Positions 43,157 through 53,117 of a stretch of DNA of 64,000 nt are shown one piece after another (within the stretch, counting starts at the first letter, position 1; the number at the start of each line of letters is the position of its first letter). The DNA lies in assembly GCA_934045905.1 (NCBI GenBank), contig OW203765.1:31839997-31903996 (forward strand), written 5' to 3'. The DNA comes from Leuctra nigra (lineage: Eukaryota; Arthropoda; Insecta; Plecoptera; Leuctridae). The translations under genes were made by a program, and so were the position numbers. The notes below the pieces were generated by a model that saw nothing but the letters and a program-made list of their open reading frames with translations, was not told the origin of the DNA and did no database searches.

Positions 43157-44228
43157 CCCAGTGAACACAGGCCGTCCCAGGGACAGACTATTTTTAGGAT
43201 ATCCTAGCCTAAAGTAGGACATCCTACTAGGATGTCCTGGGTACCTCCCTGGGATATCCTAATAAAGGAAGAAGATCCTTTTTTAGGAACATTCTTCCTA
43301 AATTAGGCAATTGCCTTTTTTAGGAAGAATTGTCCTAAAAATGGCTGCTACTGAAATCCTATTTTAGGACAATTCTTCCTAAATTAGGCAATTGCCTTTT
43401 TTAGGAAGAATTGTCCTAAAAATGGCTGCTATTGAAATATTTTTAAAAGTTTCTACAACTGTCAACAGAGTACTCTGCCCTTCGACTTCACAATATAGAT
43501 GTTTAATTTCAGCATATCTCTTTATCGTTTGTTTTTAAGTAAGTTATATTATTTCCAAAATCTGCCAAGTATTAAGATATTATAACAAAAAGAGACATGT
43601 CCTATTGGATGATAGGAAAAATGTGTATTTCTTTTATTTTGTACTGGAACCTAAGTTGTCACCTTGGAGTCGGAGCCATATTTTTTGGATGCAAACATTG
43701 ATAACTGAATTATTGAATATGAATAATGCGAATCGTGCGAATTGGTGTCTGTGCAAATAGAACCTGTCTATTAAATATGGCAATTGCATCCCAATAGGGG
43801 AAAATTATCTTCCATAGGAAATACCATTCTATTATAATAATAATGACAAAATTATTTATTAAATTTGTCATTTTCATCCTAATTTAGGAAAAGCATCTAC
43901 CTAAATAAGAAAATGATGTCCTAAAGTAGGACAATGTATATCTTAAATTAGGCAGTTTCATCTTAATTTAGGAAAAGTATCGACCTAAATTAGGAAATGA
44001 CGTCCTAAACTAGGACAATGGATATCCTAAATTAGGCGGTGTCGTCCTTTTTTAGGAAGGTCCGCCTAATTTAGGACGTACCTGGGATCGAAAAACTTGT
44101 GTAATTAGGACACTCTGGGGACACTCTGGGGATCATTTTAGGCCGAGTTTAGGACGGACTGGGGATGTCCTACCTAAGTAAGTAGTCTGTCCTGGGGACG
44201 TCCCAGGTACGTCCTAGTGTTCACTGGG
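43157..44228. mobile_element. TIR element with CCCAGTGAACAC ends and CCTAAATTAGG modules
   Basis: The terminal CCCAGTGAACAC and GTGTTCACTGGG are inverted, followed inward by CCGTCCCAGGGACAG and GGACGTCCCAGGTACG. The body repeats TAGGACAATTCTTCCTAAAT, TTAGGCAATTGCC and CCTAAATTAGG many times in both orientations; one 90-bp unit (43290-43440) is directly duplicated. No ORF. The target duplication is not clear. Confidence 0.65.
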
Positions 44229-44396
44229 AGCACACATGAATAGGTTAGAGTTTTTCATGTTGAGACCAACAAGTAGGTACCTAGGTAGGTACGAAATTGT
44301 ATTGATAGCTACTTTATTTTACAAGAGGTATTATAAGGAACATCATGCATAAACATTTGCAACATTATTACTTGCCTTTTATAAGATATTACGTAC

Positions 44397-44433
44397 AATT
44401 CTTCGTTCTTCCACATAATGTCCAGCGTTGTAA
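44397..44433 (-). CDS. Candidate second exon of the membrane-protein gene
   Basis: A minus-strand acceptor (GTTTATATTTCAG) and donor (GAATT/GTACGT) bound 37 nt, reading LTTLDIMWKNEEL when entered in phase 1, the phase in which the signal-peptide exon ends. It would lie just after the signal-peptide cleavage region. It leaves in phase 2. Confidence 0.4.
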
Positions 44434-44559
44434 CTGAAATATAAACACAGCTGACTACACTGACGTGACGCGACTGACGAGTGACGACTTGCGCGTTGCT
44501 TTGCTCAACAAGGCGGCAGTGGGGCGGGCGCGGTAACGGTCAAATTTAAAAATTATTAT

Positions 44560-45053
44560 TATTATTAAGTAGTCTTTATTTAGCCATCGGCTATTTCAGT
44601 ACAGTACAATCATGAAATGTCTCTTCCAATACAGCTCAACACACTTTTACAATAAAATAGGCACACAATAAATATAATATGATAGAATTATACCTATACC
44701 TATACCTCTTTCACTTTTACATATTCAGTTATTATACACTTGAACTTATTCACATCGTCCAAGTCTTTAATAGCAGCTGGCAAGGTGTTAAAAGCCCTAA
44801 CTCCTTTATAAAATAGGCTGTTATTTAATTTATGCGATTTACAATGGTCAATGAAAACCCCTACCGAACGGGTGTCATAGGCATGTTCAACCTTATTCAT
44901 CTTAAAGTATCCAGGCATATAACCTCTATCAATTTTAAATAAAAACATAAACACTGCAATCTGTACCATTTCTTCCACACTGCACCAGTTCAACCTTTTC
45001 CTCATCTCAATAGAAACAAACGTAATAGGAGTACAAATAGGATAGGAGTACAT
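44560..45053 (-). pseudogene. 5'-truncated LINE 3' end
   Basis: The minus-strand frame 45053-44700 encodes 117 residues typical of the region after the reverse-transcriptase domain: MRKRLNWCSVEEMVQIAVF, YMPGYF, AYDTRSV, LNNSLFYKGVRAFNTLPAAIKDL and FKCIITEYV. A 3' UTR and an (AAT)n tail end at about 44552. No RT or endonuclease remains, as expected for a truncated insertion. It belongs to a different LINE from the one at 46.5-51 kb. Confidence 0.7.
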
Positions 45054-45591
45054 AGGAGTAGGAGTACAAACGTACTCCTATTACAAACGTAATAGGAGTT
45101 GACTTGCGCTATTTTGGACATCATTTTGCCATTTCGAGCCACATCTAATACATGCGTGATCCAATGAAGCCAAAACGACGAAACTTTTTACTATTTTGGC
45201 GCAGATATAAATATCATTTAAATTCAATTGACTGAAATAGCTTATTACCATGGCCCATTTTGAAACGCGCTATATCTAAAACGGCGACATGCATTCCTGT
45301 TTTTAAAAAATGCCAATTTAGCGTAGCAATTTGTATGCCAAATCGGTAAAGTAGCTCATTTTGGGCTATAGCTCATTTTGGCTCATTGTTCCGAAACAGC
45401 TACCACTTTTTACTGTGTACGTAATATATACTTTCAATCACCGAGAAATTTGAGAATTGAAGTCTATAGTATTAGTGACAAAGTGACAATGTCGGACACA
45501 AAATTTTGGGTTGCTTGTTTCTGCATCATGGAGTGATGGTTCACCATTCACCAAACTTGAATGGCCGCATGTTGATGGTGTTATTACTTAC

Positions 45592-45646
45592 GTTTGTTTA
45601 GACTTAGCAGCAGAAAAGCGCCGAAGATAACTATATAAGAAAACAT
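45592..45646 (-). CDS. Candidate first coding exon: signal peptide
   Basis: A minus-strand ATG opens an 18-codon frame, MFSYIVIFGAFLLLSLNK, directly followed by the donor AAC/GTAAGT. A hydrophobic core flanked by a polar end is a typical N-terminal secretion signal. It ends in phase 1 and joins in frame with 44397-44433. With the transmembrane exon at 28411 this fits a type I membrane protein. The upstream sequence (45650-45790) is AT-rich with no clear promoter element. Confidence 0.45.
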
Positions 45647-45649
45647 TGC

Positions 45650-46552
45650 ATTTAAAATAGGTACGCGTGTTACGGTCTTAATTAAATCAATTCTTATCCT
45701 TCCGCAATCAGTATCGACGAGTTTTCTTTTTTATAACAAATATCACGGCTACCCCGACCGACAACATTTTGTTAATTGTTTTTGTTTTGTCACAGAATGA
45801 TAGTAGGCCGTGGATATCTATTCTATATCTATATCTATTCTAGTCGAAGATTATCAGGATCAAGTAGGCCATTTTGCTTCATCGGTCGTATAACAGGCAA
45901 ATTTTTTAATATGTTGTTACAAACAGGCCAAGCAAACCACCATTCAAAATAAGTCAAAATAAAACCATCGGAACATGCCCAAAACACTCTACACCCAAAA
46001 GGGGGGTCAAAATTTGAAAATTTTAAATCGACCATAACTTTTGCAATTTCAGTCCGATTTTCACAATCCAAAAATAAAAATTTTCAGATCAACTATCTTA
46101 ACATAGAAAAAAATAATGTGTGTCCATTTTTTATAATGACGCAGTCTTTTCGCTAAAAAATATGCCAAAATGGACACAAAAATCCAACATGAGGCACTTT
46201 TGTTTGCTGCTGCGTCCGAGATATAACTATAATTTCCAAATAATTTGCATGATAAATTAGTCCGATCTATTGCCAACAAACTCCTCACTGGACATTTTCC
46301 TGACTTGAAATCCACAGCACAGTTTTTGCATTTTCCCGAACTCTGTCGTTTCGCTAAGCCGATATTTACTCTCATTCCAACCCGCTAATTGTGCGGTTGT
46401 ATTTGATTCGTGCCTGCGGTTTCAAGATGGCGGCCCACTAAAGATAGCATCCATTGGAATTATAGCTAAGGCAATATCTTGGCTCCCGTTGACCCAATTT
46501 TAATTTTTTTGAGTTCAAATTGGGGCTGAATAATTTCCGCATTTTTTCCATA
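45650..46552. other. No gene seen; unassigned repeat
   Basis: Minus-strand frames at 45835-46071 and 46061-46375 have no recognisable domain. Near 46380-46500 the complement contains GGGCCGCCATCTTGAAACC and GGGTCAACGGGAGCCAAGATA, resembling dispersed repeat ends. Confidence 0.4.
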
Positions 46553-47030
46553 ACATGATTCAAGATTCAAGATTTTTTATTGTTGTAAAGTTACAAATAT
46601 ATTACAATTGCAGTGTGTATACCCTAGGAAAGACAATTGTCTTTGTGTCAGGGTACCTATGTATGCTAAGTACATTTATACATCTATATCTATATTTTCT
46701 AATAATAATATTAATATACCTAGTGATAACATTGATAATTATTGTAAACACAGAGTTAATAATTATTCGAAACATATTAATAATATTATATAATATGTGG
46801 TTTTTAATAATTTATGATACTATGTATTTATCTTATTTTAAAAACTACGCTAACTTAACCTAATTAAAACTAAGACTAACCCAGACACTCTGATGTATAC
46901 AGGTAGCACCTGCCAAGGTATACATTATACACAGTACTCAGTACTTCTGAGACAAATAAAAATAATGCTAGAATTTCAATATGCAGCAATGTTGTTTTGG
47001 AGTAGTCATTAATGATAAAAGTCTAGTAAT

Positions 47031-50000
47031 TCACAAAAGCTTATGGTTCATAATTTCTTTTATTTTCACACTTGGATATTCTCTTAACCAAAATTTTAAA
47101 CATAATTTAAAAGATGTCTTTCTTTCTAAATCTCTTATTTTTAATGGTATGATGTTAAAAAGTTTAGGTCCGAGGTAAATAGCATGACGCTGAGTCAGTG
47201 TTTTCTTTGTTTTTGGAATTGTTATAAGTTTATTTGTATTGCTTCTGGTAATACGTTTTACAGGAGATATTTCCAAACTGCCAGTATGTTGATCTTTTTT
47301 ATTTATATTTTTATAACGTTCCGTGTGTATGTGAGTAACGATTGATTTTAAGTAGAGTTTACAGACTGGCAGAGTGTTACTATCTTTATACACAAGTTCT
47401 GTAGGGTATCGGTATGGTTTTTTGAGAATGACTTTTAAGGTGACATTTTGCATTATTTCAAGAGGGCGTAAGTGAGTACTGTACGCGCCACCCCATCCAA
47501 TAATTCCATATTGTATAATAGATTGCGATATCGCATGATAAACATTTCTTAGGATATTGAACGGCAGAATGTCTCTCAATATGTGAAAGTTATGGAGTGA
47601 AAAACGCAATTTCTTCACTATTGAGTTGATATGAAGGTCCCATTTTAAGTGCTGGTCAATTATTAGTCCTAAATATTTTACCTTGCGCTCTCTCTTAAGG
47701 ATGTGGCATGGGCAATTTAAATTTAATTTAGACAATGTGCATCCATTTTTGTGAATCTTAATGACAGAATCTGTGGGTTGAGTGTTTTGCCGAGGCGAGA
47801 ACGTAATGTACAGAGTTTTATCTAAGTTCAAGGTAAGTGTGTTGTGATCAAGCCATTGTTTCACTCTCTGAACCCCGGTTTCAGCTATCTTGCAGGTTTC
47901 AATCCAAGTTGGGGACGAAAAAAGAAGGACTGTATCATCCGCAAATGTAATAATTTTTCCTTGTACATCTAGGTTACATAAATCATTTATATATAAGAGG
48001 AAGAGTTGTGGCCCTAGGACTGTTCCTTGTGGAACACCGTACTCAATTTCTCGAGGAGAGCTGAGAACTTCATTAATTTCGACATATTGCTCCCTATTTG
48101 AGAGATAATTTCTAATTAGGTCTAATGGGATACCTCTGATGCCATATTTATACAGTTTATGGAATAACGTATTATGGGATATTGAATCGAAAGCTTTTGC
48201 CAAGTCTAAGAAAATTGCAAGTGGTTTTTTGTTATTATCTAAGTCGTGGTGTATTTCCGTTGTTAACTTTAGAATTGCATCCTGAGTGCTGGTTTCTGCT
48301 CTGAATCCGAATTGGTTGGGAGATAGAAGTTTGTTGGTTTCTAAGAAACTTTGTAATCTTGATTTCATACATTTTTCATGAATTTTTGATAAATTTGTTA
48401 GTAGTGAGATTGGTCTATAATTGTTGGCAAATGTAGTATTACCTTTTTTATATATAGGTTTAATTATTGCAATTTTAAAATTATGTGGAAATATTCCAGT
48501 CTCGAAGCTTAAATTTATTACATGTGCCATCGGGGAGGCTATGAGATGCTTGATAGACTTGAGTGCAAGAGAGCTGATTTTGTCGTGGCCTGGAGCAGTA
48601 TTTGATCCAAGGGAGTTAATATGTTCCATTATTTCAGTTTCAGTTACTGGTGTCATATACATTGAGTTAGTTTCAATATCTGAATTAAGATCGGAAGTAA
48701 AAGTGGGATTTGTATTTTCTGTATCACTAATTCGAATATTACTGGCCATGTTCTTTCCCACATCACTAAAAAAGTTGTTGAACTCATCAGCTACTTTTTC
48801 CGGATTTACATTGGTTTCAACAATTTCTTGATCAATTTCTAGTTTCTCAATATGATTTTTGGGCTTTTGTCTATTTGTCAACTCGTTTATTATTCTCCAA
48901 GTTTGCTTGATATTACCAGCTGATTCTTGTATTTTATTTTTGTAATGTTCGTTTTTGGTTTTTCTTATTAGAGTGTTTAGGTGGTTTCTATAAAAAGTGT
49001 ACGTTTCTCTAAGCTCTAGGTTTCCGGGTTGCCTGAGGGTTTTCTTATACATTTTATCTCGCTTTCTAATTGAGGTAATTAATTCATGAGTTATCCAAGG
49101 TTTTAATTTACGATTTTTAGAATTAATCAATTTATATTGGGTTACTCCTTTGACCAGGTTTTGTATTATCTCAACAAGGTTGTCCGCTGCTAGATTGGGG
49201 TCTGGTTGGTTCAGAACTGTGGTCCAGGGTTGATTAGCCGTATTTTCTAGTAACAAGTCGTAGTCAACTCTTTCTATATGCAGTGGGCTGCTATGTTGTT
49301 GACCTGGGGCTGGGGCTGGGGGTGGTGTTGGTGTTTGAAATCCAATTGTTGTCGCATAGTGGTCAGTAACGCTCGTGTGCCAAACGGCAGACTTAATATT
49401 AAGCTGGGCGCTAGTTTTCAGAAATATGTGATCGATACATGTGGATGAGTTATGTGTGACTCTAGTGGGCGAGGTTATGCAAGAAACAAATCCGGCTGAG
49501 TATAATGTATTAAGATAATCTCGAGTGATCTTGGATTCGTGGTCAGTTTCTGAAATATTAATGTTGATGTCACCCAATATAATGTTTCGGGTGGAATTCA
49601 TTTGATCTACTTCGCCTCTTAGTTCGTTAGTAAAAATTTCAGGGTCGCCTGCCGGAGATCTGTATATAGAGAGAATAGTGTAAGTTGTTTCGCCTTTTGT
49701 CATTCTTATTGATGCTGCATTAGCTTGGGACACATTACCTAAGGCCTTAATATTAACATCACTAAATACAGAATTTCTCATGAGAATTGTAATACCGTCA
49801 TGTGTTGATAGTTTGTTTGGAAAATGATTCGTAGTGAATCCTGGAAGATTAAATTGATTAGTATCATATTTTAAGTGTGTTTCTGTAAGCAGTATAACAT
49901 CAAATTCAATTTTTGCATCTTGGAGCATAATTGTAAGCTCATCAAAGTGTTTATATATACTTCTGATATTAATGTGAAAAATTTTGACATCATTAATTAA

Positions 50001-50099
50001 TTTATATAAAAGACGAACATCAAGTGAATTTTTACATATTGATGATGAATTTGACTCGTCTCTTAGAATAAAATCAGTTTTGTTATAATTTTTGTTCAT
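47031..50099 (-). CDS. LINE ORF2: AP-endonuclease and reverse transcriptase, 1022 aa
   Basis: It makes nicked target DNA and copies its own RNA into it (target-primed reverse transcription). The N-terminal part is an apurinic-like endonuclease: HINIRS (about residue 42), LLTETH (about 71), IYRSP, GDININ (about 176), STCIDHIF and the SVTDHYA active-site His (about 247). The reverse transcriptase runs from about 480 to 800: NNYRPISLL, FGFRAETST, FLDLAKAFDS (motif A, about 633), GVPQGTVLGP, and FADDTVLLF (about 720). The C-terminal region is a conserved LINE tail (LFNIIPLKIRDL). All catalytic residues are present and no stop interrupts it. It was probably recently active. Clade placement within Jockey/CR1/Kiri-like LINEs is by eye. 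Confidence 0.93.
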   Translation of the reverse strand: MNKNYNKTDFILRDESNSSSICKNSLDVRLLYKLINDVKIFHINIRSIYKHFDELTIMLQDAKIEFDVILLTETHLKYDTNQFNLPGFTTNHFPNKLSTHDGITILMRNSVFSDVNIKALGNVSQANAASIRMTKGETTYTILSIYRSPAGDPEIFTNELRGEVDQMNSTRNIILGDININISETDHESKITRDYLNTLYSAGFVSCITSPTRVTHNSSTCIDHIFLKTSAQLNIKSAVWHTSVTDHYATTIGFQTPTPPPAPAPGQQHSSPLHIERVDYDLLLENTANQPWTTVLNQPDPNLAADNLVEIIQNLVKGVTQYKLINSKNRKLKPWITHELITSIRKRDKMYKKTLRQPGNLELRETYTFYRNHLNTLIRKTKNEHYKNKIQESAGNIKQTWRIINELTNRQKPKNHIEKLEIDQEIVETNVNPEKVADEFNNFFSDVGKNMASNIRISDTENTNPTFTSDLNSDIETNSMYMTPVTETEIMEHINSLGSNTAPGHDKISSLALKSIKHLIASPMAHVINLSFETGIFPHNFKIAIIKPIYKKGNTTFANNYRPISLLTNLSKIHEKCMKSRLQSFLETNKLLSPNQFGFRAETSTQDAILKLTTEIHHDLDNNKKPLAIFLDLAKAFDSISHNTLFHKLYKYGIRGIPLDLIRNYLSNREQYVEINEVLSSPREIEYGVPQGTVLGPQLFLLYINDLCNLDVQGKIITFADDTVLLFSSPTWIETCKIAETGVQRVKQWLDHNTLTLNLDKTLYITFSPRQNTQPTDSVIKIHKNGCTLSKLNLNCPCHILKRERKVKYLGLIIDQHLKWDLHINSIVKKLRFSLHNFHILRDILPFNILRNVYHAISQSIIQYGIIGWGGAYSTHLRPLEIMQNVTLKVILKKPYRYPTELVYKDSNTLPVCKLYLKSIVTHIHTERYKNINKKDQHTGSLEISPVKRITRSNTNKLITIPKTKKTLTQRHAIYLGPKLFNIIPLKIRDLERKTSFKLCLKFWLREYPSVKIKEIMNHKLL

Positions 50100-50341
50100 A
50101 AATATAGCACCCTGTATAATGTAAATGGACTATGACTAGGTCTGGGTTTTCTTATGATAGATTTTCTAGATACTACTAGTAACTTATGTCTAATATAATT
50201 AGGGAAAGACAATAAATAGAAAATTGTTGGAAAAACGTTCAAAAGATATGGTAAGTATGAATTAATTGGGGCTTCATTACGTGACTCTGTAGGATCTAGG
50301 TATAGTATTAATATTCATCGAATGATGTTAGTAGCACATTG

Positions 50342-51041
50342 TTATATTAGGAGTTTAAGATCTCCTAATTTTTTAATTGGAATTTTTTTATCTTGTTTGG
50401 TGATTGCGAAGATATTCCCGTCTTGGGTCCAGCAGTTCAGGAAGCCGGCGATCTCCTGTGTTTTTGTCAGGAGGTTGTACCGTGCCTTGGTCAGCGACTC
50501 AGTTACGAGAATTTTGGAAGACTTAAGCATTTTCTTGCGCCGCCACACTTCCTCCCGTGCTTGGTATGAAATAAATTTCACGATAATCGGACGTTTGTTT
50601 TTATTTTTTTTCCTTCCCAGAAGTCGATGGCAGACGGTGACAGCGGTCGATGTCCGCAGCTGTCAGATCTAAGTTCAGTTTATTGTTCATGACTTCAAGG
50701 GCTTCATGGTACGTGTCCTCGTTGCTAACCTCTTCAACCCCATGGATGATCAGGCAATTACGTCGACTGTATTGCTCTAATGTGTCCAGCCTTGTGTCCT
50801 GATCTTCCAGTTTAGCTGAGAAAACGTTCATCTCAGATTTAATTGACTGGAGACTTTCTTTTACGAATGTCTGTAACTCTCCAAACTTGGCAACCAGGTT
50901 GGACTTATCCTCACAGGGGGTTGGCACCACAGGCGTAGCTGAGGGGGCATGAAGAGCCTTCTCGAATTCGCTGAACTTGTCTCGGATTACTGCTTCGAAG
51001 GCTGTGAGTCGATCTTGCATTTCTTTCACAGACTCGGTCAT
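50342..51041 (-). pseudogene. LINE ORF1: coiled-coil RNA-binding protein, single frameshift
   Basis: The first 146 codons (51041-50601) read MTESVKEMQDRLTAFEA, a long heptad-like region, then EQYSRRNCLIIHGVEEVS, a conserved LINE ORF1 motif preceding an RRM-like fold. Just after LPSTSGKEK the frame shifts at a run of eight A (on the minus strand, around 50600), and the conserved continuation IIVKFISYQARE...KSSKILVTESLTKARY is in another frame to 50342. One slippage event separates the two parts; it may be a mutation or an assembly error in the homopolymer. The protein normally coats the LINE RNA. Confidence 0.8.
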
Positions 51042-51060
51042 TTTTAGGTTAGGAAATTAA

Positions 51061-51454
51061 ATCTTCAGTTAAAATATTACGGATAACACTTACTGTTGAT
51101 CTGAATTGCTGTGCGTGATGCAGATGATAGCTTGTGGTATTTATGATAATATGTGATGAAGTTTAGTATGAAAATTACCACTTAAATGATATTTCTACAG
51201 AGCCCACACTTAAAAGCGTATTCACAGTTCCGCCATATTGGAAAAATCAAATACCAAAACATGGATGTTTACTAGGTAGATCATGGCCGCCTATGATCAT
51301 GAACTGAGCTGGGCAGCTTCTGGACATCTCTTAACAGAATACAAACCGGTCGCGGACGTTGCAACTATTTCCTGCATTTATGGGGCATTGCCGGAGTGTG
51401 ATTGTGGGGAGGAGCTTTAGACCGTACTCCACAATATCAGAAGCGAGTGCCCTT
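51061..51454. other. No gene seen
   Basis: Includes possible 5' leader of the LINE and a GC-rich stretch (51360-51440: GGCATTGCCGGAGTGTGATT) in which the plus strand reads TYNGALPECDCGEEL-like residues. This resembles the end of a decayed LINE C-terminus (typical CxCGEE...T..H) but is too short to call. Confidence 0.35.
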
Positions 51455-52143
51455 CATAGGCGTGCGCACGGGGGGGGGGGCCGGGGGGGCCTTGGCCCCC
51501 CCTAATGGATCAGTCTCAACTAAAAAATTATAAAATGTGGTCCTCATAGTGTCAAATTTTTGTTTTAAAAGGGTTAAAACAAAAAAATCTCCCTGCGGGG
51601 CATACTGGAGTTGCTCAAATCACTGGAATGAAGTACTAGGTTGATCCAAAACACAATAGTATTTTTAAGAAAATACCACGAAAATAATGCCTAAGTACCT
51701 TCCAGAAACATGGTTTTCTCATGAAACGCTTTGTTTTTGCCCTAAAAATTTATTTTGCTTACAGCAAGCACTTTTTAACTTTCTACCAAAATATTATTTG
51801 GAAATTCAAAGGGCCATGCTATGTTCAAAACTCTTAAAAATCCATCAAATCCACAAAAGGATCACAATTTTTCTCCGGGGCTTAGCCCTGGACTCACATC
51901 TTCTGGGGGCTCTTACCAAACTACCCTTTGTCATAAGTAAGAGATTTGGCTCCCAAACGTCTCAAAATTGATTTTGAAGTGCCAGAAAACCGAAAAACGC
52001 CCTGCGGGGCAAGGTGGGGGGCACGCCCCCCACACCCCCCTTAACGCGTGGAAATTCTTTCCCCAGGCCTTTCCCCCCTTGGCATTAATCCTGCCGGCGC
52101 CCATCTTGGCCCCCCCTAATGATTTCTCCTGCGCACGCCTATG
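51455..52143 (+). mobile_element. hAT-type MITE, copy 2
   Basis: Ends CATAGGCGTGCGCA and TGCGCACGCCTATG; the perfect 8-bp duplication GTGCCCTT is at 51447-51454 and 52144-52151. It is the same length (within one base) and orientation as 38770-39459, with about eight differences noted by eye, mostly in the poly-G/C runs. No transposase. Frames such as 51687-51971 are chance. Confidence 0.9.
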
Positions 52144-52407
52144 GTGCCCTTTAGAGCATAATGGTAGGAGTCAAGAAGATTTTATTCAAGCATCAGTAGA
52201 CATGTTTCAGTGGCTATAAGATCTTGATACATTTATAGCTAATGCTTAAGGTACTAGTATACCCTTGAAATGTAAGATTTGTCAATATTTTCACAATTTT
52301 CATTTTTGGTGCCATTATATTAGTTGGTTTGTCCTCTATTAATAAAATTAAACATCATAGAAATCGCATTGGTACATTTATTACAAATAAATAATCATTC
52401 AACATAT

Positions 52408-52491
52408 CTCGAGGGTATAATGACTTATATTATAAGTCATTATACCCTCGAGTCCTCGAATCCTCTTGTCCTTGAAAAGGACAAGAGGATT
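52408..52491. repeat. Two adjacent hairpins, the first a perfect 45-nt palindrome
   Basis: CTCGAGGGTATAATGACTTATA, one base, and its complement fill 52408-52452. Six bases on, AATCCTCTTGTCC pairs with GGACAAGAGGATT across a 7-nt loop (52459-52491). Extended AT alternation (52547-52620) follows. Structures of this strength may hamper sequencing and assembly. Confidence 0.9.
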
Positions 52492-52639
52492 CTTGTCGAA
52501 ACGTCGGCTGAATAAAACTACCTACACAGCATATACCGTTGTAATGATTTATAATATATATATATATATATATATATTATGGTTATTATATTACGTTATT
52601 ATATATATATATATATATAATAACATAACTGGTGTAGTC

Positions 52640-52876
52640 ATGTTGGACTTGGAGTGCTTGCAATCGATGGTTTCCGCTCTAGCGTGCCCCGAGTGCACCG
52701 TCGTCGGAACATTGACACTTATCGACGAAGAGCGAAAGCGTTGTGGTAGCGCACTTTCTCTATATGTTCAGTGCACTTGTGGTTATGTTGGTGACTCAAT
52801 ATTCACCTCCAAAAAGCCGGGCCAACATTTTGAAGTCAATCGGCGAATGATTTACGCCATGCGTTCTATCGGTTAG
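52640..52876 (+). pseudogene. Fragment of a Mutator-like transposase-associated domain
   Basis: The frame beginning MLDLECLQSMVSALACPEC encodes about 79 residues ending FEVNRRMIYAMRSIG before a stop. A Cys-rich beginning (CPEC), a central CTCGY, and SKKPGQHFEVNRRMIYAMRS match the N-terminal domain of eukaryotic Mutator-like-domain proteins, from which I know the FEVNRR...A.R.IG ending. The rest of that domain is absent. Whether it is a used exon or transposon debris cannot be told; the stop directly after the motif and the loss of the remainder favour debris. Confidence 0.5.
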
Positions 52877-52879
52877 CGA

Positions 52880-53117
52880 TGATGACATTCGCGATGACGA
52901 TCAGCCGCCGCAACACCGCGAAGCGTTGTTGCGCTTCGCGGTGTTGCGGCGGCTGATCATCGACGCATTGAAGTCTGTGGCCGACAAGCTGCAACAGCTA
53001 CGAAGACTCGTCGGCGATGGATCAGAAGCGCTAGTAAGAGGACCGCCGATAAAAATTCTGCAGTCGAAGGCACCACATATGCTGCTGGACATTTTGGCAA
53101 CTGAACAGTGTGCTTAG
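52880..53117 (+). CDS. Unidentified ORF with an embedded 27-bp perfect hairpin
   Basis: A frame open from before 52880 reads DDDIRDDDQPPQHREALL, RFAVLRRLIIDALKSVADK and GPPIKILQSKAPHMLLDIL, stopping at 53117. The first ATG gives 63 residues. An exact hairpin (52899-52925 with 52932-52958, loop TTGTTG) falls within it, so residues on each side are encoded by complementary strands. GC content is high compared with its surroundings. Resembles a helical DNA-binding or transposase tail, but no family was recognised. It may be the out-of-frame continuation of the Mutator-like fragment. Confidence 0.35.

Larger units (their letters stand above)
40294..45417. mobile_element. 5.1-kb element with TA/CACAG ends and GCCAAAATGAGCTA motifs
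   Basis: Left end CACAGAGAAAAATGGTAGCT, right end the complement of CACAGTAAAAAGTGGTAGCT, both bordered by TA. The terminal 350-450 bp on each side repeat GAGCCAAAATGAGCTA, CATTTTGGC and GCTATTTTGG many times in both orientations. Between them lie later insertions and the putative exons at 41-44 kb, so it may be two flanking half-copies and not one insertion. No transposase was found. Confidence 0.4.
46553..51060 (-). mobile_element. Nearly complete two-ORF LINE (Jockey/CR1-type)
   Basis: Minus-strand order: short 5' leader, ORF1 (51041-50342, frameshifted), a 242-bp gap, ORF2 (50099-47031, intact), then a 3' UTR of about 470 bp ending at about 46553 in a short repeat (ATCTTGAATCTTGAATCATG). 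A tail of short direct repeats instead of poly-A is usual in the CR1/L2-like group. The 5' end is not defined; sequence up to about 51200 could belong to it. Confidence 0.75.

Noticed and set aside
48421..48831. 136-residue plus-strand ORF
   Set aside because: Antisense shadow of the LINE reverse transcriptase on the minus strand.
51350..51430. Another LINE C-terminus (CDCGEE-like)
   Set aside because: Only about 15 residues resemble the motif, too short to support a feature.
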